NCBI RefSeq assembly: GCF_007362955.1
Contig: NZ_CP041696.1
Location: forward strand, 4,774,001 to 4,838,000
Length of the DNA stretch: 64,000 nucleotides
Source of the DNA: Lysinibacillus fusiformis
GTDB lineage: Bacteria > Bacillota > Bacilli > Bacillales_A > Planococcaceae
Reading direction: 5' to 3'
A model generated the notes under the pieces. That model was not told the DNA's origin. It searched no databases and saw only the letters and a program-made list of their open reading frames with translations. The position numbers were made by a program, and so were the translations under genes. Below, one piece after another: positions 61,029 to 64,000 of this stretch (positions within the stretch are counted from its first letter, which is position 1; the number at the start of each line of letters is the position of its first letter).

Positions 61029-61415
61029 TTAAGCACTCTCCTTTTTAAATGTATATTTTTCGATTGTATCCATGCGTGTTTCTAACGATTGCATTCCACC
61101 GTTCAAACTTTGTACTGCGGTAACAATTTCTTTTTGAGCGTCTGCCATTTCTTTTTGACTTCCTGCAAGACTACGAAAAGCATTATTTGATTTATCGACT
61201 TGTTCTAATAGTGTTTTCTCACGCTCTTTTGAATCATTACGATGTTCCTCGTCCAATGCCTTTAATTCTTTTTGCGTATCTACCATGTAGACAAAAATCT
61301 TTCGTGCAATAATTCCTAATCCGATTAATAAAAGTCCTGCTAAATATATCCACGGATTCGGGCTATTTGACATTTGTTCTGCCAATTTTGCCCCTACGAT
61401 TGATGTTAATATCAC
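61029..61415 (-). CDS. XhlA/BhlA-like holin-associated protein
   Basis: A 128-residue protein with one N-terminal membrane helix (PWIYLAGLLLIGLGIIARKI) and a long cytoplasmic coiled coil (TLLEQVDKSNNAFRSLAGSQ to LETRMDTIEKYTFKKESA). This is the pattern of BhlA/UviB- and XhlA-type proteins found with holins in Bacillus phages. The start is a GTG at 61415 after AGGTGAGGACAT. It is the first gene of the lysis cassette. Confidence 0.8.
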   Translation of the reverse strand: MILTSIVGAKLAEQMSNSPNPWIYLAGLLLIGLGIIARKIFVYMVDTQKELKALDEEHRNDSKEREKTLLEQVDKSNNAFRSLAGSQKEMADAQKEIVTAVQSLNGGMQSLETRMDTIEKYTFKKESA

Positions 61416-61539
61416 ATGTCCTCACCTCTGCCCTATATGATTTAAAAATAAGCACCGTGAGAAGCTTCGAGAATCAGTCACATGTACCGTTGCCCATCTC
61501 GATTGCTCTCACAACTCTAGAAAAACATAAAAAATAACG

Positions 61540-61695
61540 CTAAGCTTCTGCCTGCGTTTCAAAATCTTGCTTTGTAATTTCTTTGTACTGCTCAGGAGTA
61601 ATCTCTCCAAATGGATTAGCTTGAGTTTTCACTGCAATTCGTAATTGTACGGCTGTTACCCATTTCGATATAAAAGCAATTTTCCAAAAATCCAT
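61540..61695 (-). CDS. XkdX-like small phage protein, 51 aa
   Basis: MDFWKIAFISKWVTAVQLRI at the start and GEITPEQYKEITKQDF near the end are the XkdX pattern (short tail-associated protein ahead of the lysis genes). The ATG at 61695 follows GGCGGTGTATAGTG. It sits 2 bases from the neighbouring 61698 gene in the same operon. It is too short for routine open-frame lists. Confidence 0.78.
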   Translation of the reverse strand: MDFWKIAFISKWVTAVQLRIAVKTQANPFGEITPEQYKEITKQDFETQAEA

Positions 61696-61697
61696 CA

Positions 61698-61910
61698 CTA
61701 TACACCGCCTTTCATTGAGATAACATCAAGTTTTAGCTGCGTAAGCTGTGAACCAAGATTGTTAATCAGGTGGTCTTTTTGAATATTTTTCACTTTTTCT
61801 TGTGCTAGTTGTTCACCTAAAGACATGACTTGTTCTTCTGTAGTAGGTATCGAACCCACTTTTTCAAGTTCTCCTAATGTACCATCTGGCAATCTTCTCC
61901 GTCTAAGCAT
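61698..61910 (-). CDS. phage hypothetical protein, 70 aa
   Basis: A small charged protein (MLRRRRLPDGTLGELEKVGS) with a C-terminal helix EKVKNIQKDHLINNLGSQLT. It corresponds in position and size to XkdW-type proteins between the tail fibre and XkdX genes of PBSX-like phages. It starts one base inside the stop of the fibre gene (ATG at 61910). Confidence 0.65.
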   Translation of the reverse strand: MLRRRRLPDGTLGELEKVGSIPTTEEQVMSLGEQLAQEKVKNIQKDHLINNLGSQLTQLKLDVISMKGGV

Positions 61911-63553
61911 TATTCAAGCACCCCCATAATTAGATAGATTTTATTGTCAACGTTTATATTAGCTCTAGTGGTAGTTAGTTTGAGAATGATATTATCCTTT
62001 GGCTCTACAGTTTCATAATAAAACTCATCCTCCAACACGCCTTCATACACTGGAACTGTGTGCATCGCTGTGAGGGGTACATACGATTCTTGTTCACCTT
62101 TTAAAGTCATAGATAAATCAACCGTTAAATTTAGATCCTCATCCCGTTGAATCCACAATAAAACGCCCTTCGCAGAACCCTTAGGAGGAGTAATCTTATA
62201 CCTCGCTACAGATTGCAAAATAGACGTTTTAACTTCGTTTTTATTTAGTTTTATCGTTTTAGAAACTTTAAAATCGTAACTGTCCATTAGTTCTACAACG
62301 AATGTATTTGATCCAACTTGTAACTGCGCTAGAGCAATATCAAATTCCCATTTGCCCTCAACAATTTCTAAAGCAACGCTGTTGCCTCCGTTTAATCTAT
62401 AAGTAGCTGTAACAGGATTGCCATCTGGATCGCCCGCTGTACCGCTAATTTTAAATTTATCAGTATTAATTATGCCACTTGGTTGTACGGTATCTACTGT
62501 CAAAGATGGCGGCCGGTTTGGTACAACGTAAAATGCACGATCTGTGCTTGGAGACTGGCCACCATCACCGTCTTGCGCCCAAATTTTAAGCGTATGAGGT
62601 ACACCATCGGTTAAACTACCTGTGATAGCTGTTTCGCCATCAAATAACTTCCCTGCTTTAAATTTAAGCTGCTTGTTAAATGATATAGGCGCGTTGCTCA
62701 GACCGATACCTAAAACAATTTTTTGCTCCATATTAACCTGGGCGTAGATTGTCACAGATTGATTGGCATTTACATCAGCAGCAGATCCAGTGATGTTAAA
62801 TAAGTCATTTTCATACAACGTCATATTGGCATTTGGTGATGAAACAGATACCGTTGGCGCTGTATTGGTTACATTCAATGCAAAACCTTGTGTAGTGGTA
62901 AAATCCCCATCGTTTGCATCCACAGTTATCCATGTACTACCTATTTCTTTACCCGATAGTGTTAATGTACTGCCTGATACACTAGCTGTCGCTACACTAG
63001 GATTGCTGGACGATACTGCATAGGTCAATGCATCTCCCTGTGGATCAGAAAAATAGTTAGCTAGATTGATTGTTACAACACCATCTTTTTTAGTTGATTG
63101 TGTTGGAATCTGAGTATAATTGGGCGCTGTATTTGCTTTTTCTCCTCTTGCATACCAATATCCATCACTATTCCTAGCATTATTTATATATGCATTTTCA
63201 TCGGCAGTAATGGTTGTTAAATATTCACCTGGTTCATAGGTAGTCGAACTTACTGTATGCTTATAAACTGCAAAATTACTAGCGCCATTTGCTACGTATT
63301 TCGTAACAAAATTTGATACAGGTAGACTGAAAACAAATATAAATGCACCGTTATTCGTGCCGTCTGCTCCTAGCATTATTTCACGTAAAATTGGATTTTG
63401 CTCACTTTTAGGATTGATAAAAGGAGGACGTGTTTCATCTACATTATTTGTCGCATATCCATATATAGGTGGTCTATTTTCGTTTTGTAAAAATGTATCT
63501 GTAAAAGTATATTTAGCTTTAACTTTGTATCTATACCAAAAATACTTTGCCAT
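61910..63553 (-). CDS. phage tail-fibre-type protein with Ig-like/cadherin-like domains
   Basis: A 547-residue protein. After an N-terminal tail-attachment region (MAKYFWYRYKVKAKYTFTDT) come repeated beta-sandwich modules: one with YFSDPQGDALTYAVSSSNPS and VATASVSGSTLTLSGKEIGS (Big- or cadherin-like), a second with SPNANMTLYENDLFNITGSA, and a third with DTVQPSGIINTDKFKISGTA and DPDGNPVTATYRLNG. Such modules on tail proteins bind host surface sugars. The C-terminal domain (LNLTVDLSMTLKGEQESYVP) is separate. Encoded between the partial upstream fibre gene and the small 61698 gene. Confidence 0.75.
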   Translation of the reverse strand: MAKYFWYRYKVKAKYTFTDTFLQNENRPPIYGYATNNVDETRPPFINPKSEQNPILREIMLGADGTNNGAFIFVFSLPVSNFVTKYVANGASNFAVYKHTVSSTTYEPGEYLTTITADENAYINNARNSDGYWYARGEKANTAPNYTQIPTQSTKKDGVVTINLANYFSDPQGDALTYAVSSSNPSVATASVSGSTLTLSGKEIGSTWITVDANDGDFTTTQGFALNVTNTAPTVSVSSPNANMTLYENDLFNITGSAADVNANQSVTIYAQVNMEQKIVLGIGLSNAPISFNKQLKFKAGKLFDGETAITGSLTDGVPHTLKIWAQDGDGGQSPSTDRAFYVVPNRPPSLTVDTVQPSGIINTDKFKISGTAGDPDGNPVTATYRLNGGNSVALEIVEGKWEFDIALAQLQVGSNTFVVELMDSYDFKVSKTIKLNKNEVKTSILQSVARYKITPPKGSAKGVLLWIQRDEDLNLTVDLSMTLKGEQESYVPLTAMHTVPVYEGVLEDEFYYETVEPKDNIILKLTTTRANINVDNKIYLIMGVLE

Positions 63554-63554
63554 C

Positions 63555-64000
63555 TTAAACCACCTCCACTAACTCTACGTTGTATGTTTGCCAATTTCCG
63601 ATGCCCATCTCAGCATTGATTGTGTCAATCGCTACATTGCTACGTGAAACTTTTGCGCCTTTTTTGTAGTTATTGACTAATGCCTGTACAGTTATGGTAT
63701 TTGTTCCTATAGCTGTGATAATGACATTTTCCATGTGTAAATCGTCAAAAATTGTTACTTGGGTAAATGTTGTAAAACCTTCTGGACTAGCAACTTTTAA
63801 AACGGTAGTGCCAATAGCCACAGACTCGATTATATCGGTTAATGTTTTATCTAGTATGATTTTATTGGAACTTCCGTCTAATACGTCTGCGAAAGTCCCA
63901 CTATTTCCAGGTACTCGCCCATCAAGTTCCAACTGTACACGCATACGCTCCATCTGACGATACATTTCAATCAAAAAGCGATAGGCATTATAGATACCCC
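63555..64000 (-). CDS. phage tail protein, partial at the window edge
   Basis: The frame is open through the window edge, with AYRFLIEMYRQMERMRVQLE before and GRVPGNSGTFADVLDGSSNK after the first internal Met. These are typical of baseplate or fibre proteins (BppU-like) of Bacillus siphophages. The visible part ends VNNYKKGAKVSRSNVAIDTI and a terminal YNVELVEVV. The true start lies outside the window. It abuts the Ig-like fibre gene by one base. Confidence 0.75.
   Translation of the reverse strand, partial: GIYNAYRFLIEMYRQMERMRVQLELDGRVPGNSGTFADVLDGSSNKIILDKTLTDIIESVAIGTTVLKVASPEGFTTFTQVTIFDDLHMENVIITAIGTNTITVQALVNNYKKGAKVSRSNVAIDTINAEMGIGNWQTYNVELVEVV

Overview
The window looks like chromosome of a Lysinibacillus-like, low-GC, spore-forming member of the Bacillaceae/Planococcaceae. 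The evidence is AT-rich DNA with strong AGGAGG-type ribosome sites, a Spo0E-type phosphatase, the lipid II flippase Amj, a bacilliredoxin, a ComP/ComA-like pair, a threonine T-box, and a complete petrobactin (asbABCDEF) operon. No rRNA or tRNA gene was seen.

Layout. 0-28 kb is mostly ordinary chromosome: aspA; a ywnA/ywnB-like Rrf2 regulator and oxidoreductase with matching palindromic operators; thyA; a ComP/ComA-like two-component pair preceded by 22-bp direct repeats; a cold-shock gene with a long leader; a solitary resC-type gene; several GNAT acetyltransferases; a Spo0E-like gene; thrS with its T-box; an amj-led operon; a MarR operon; an EF-G-binding (FusB-like) gene with a leader peptide; and a Wzy-like polymerase.

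28-43 kb is accessory and decayed. It holds a candidate structured RNA with its own terminator, an IS1595-type transposase remnant, two separated integrase fragments, a truncated yolD with an SOS box, a gene interrupted by an in-frame TGA, a broken Big_2-domain gene, lipoproteins, a tail-assembly-chaperone remnant with a canonical A_AAA_AAC slippery site, a ypjP-like gene, and a truncated class C-like group II intron.

43.3-50.2 kb is the six-gene petrobactin operon on the minus strand. Palindromic Fur boxes lie upstream. The group II intron sits directly after its terminator.

50.2-56.6 kb holds small orphan genes, an AbiEii-like gene with a degenerate active-site region, a DUF5412 gene, and the ypiP-like/brxA pair. 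thyA, ypjP, ypiP and brxA lie close together in Bacillus subtilis as I remember it, so the accessory blocks probably interrupt an ancestral neighbourhood.

56.8-64 kb is the end of a prophage. Tail-fibre genes, an XkdX-like gene, a holin pair and an endolysin run on the minus strand toward a two-gene cargo locus. That locus encodes an 864-residue protein with a zinc ribbon and a C-terminal FokI-like nuclease domain, followed three bases later by a 144-residue protein. Its position beyond the lysis cassette is typical for phage-borne defence cargo, and it is the best candidate here for an undescribed system.
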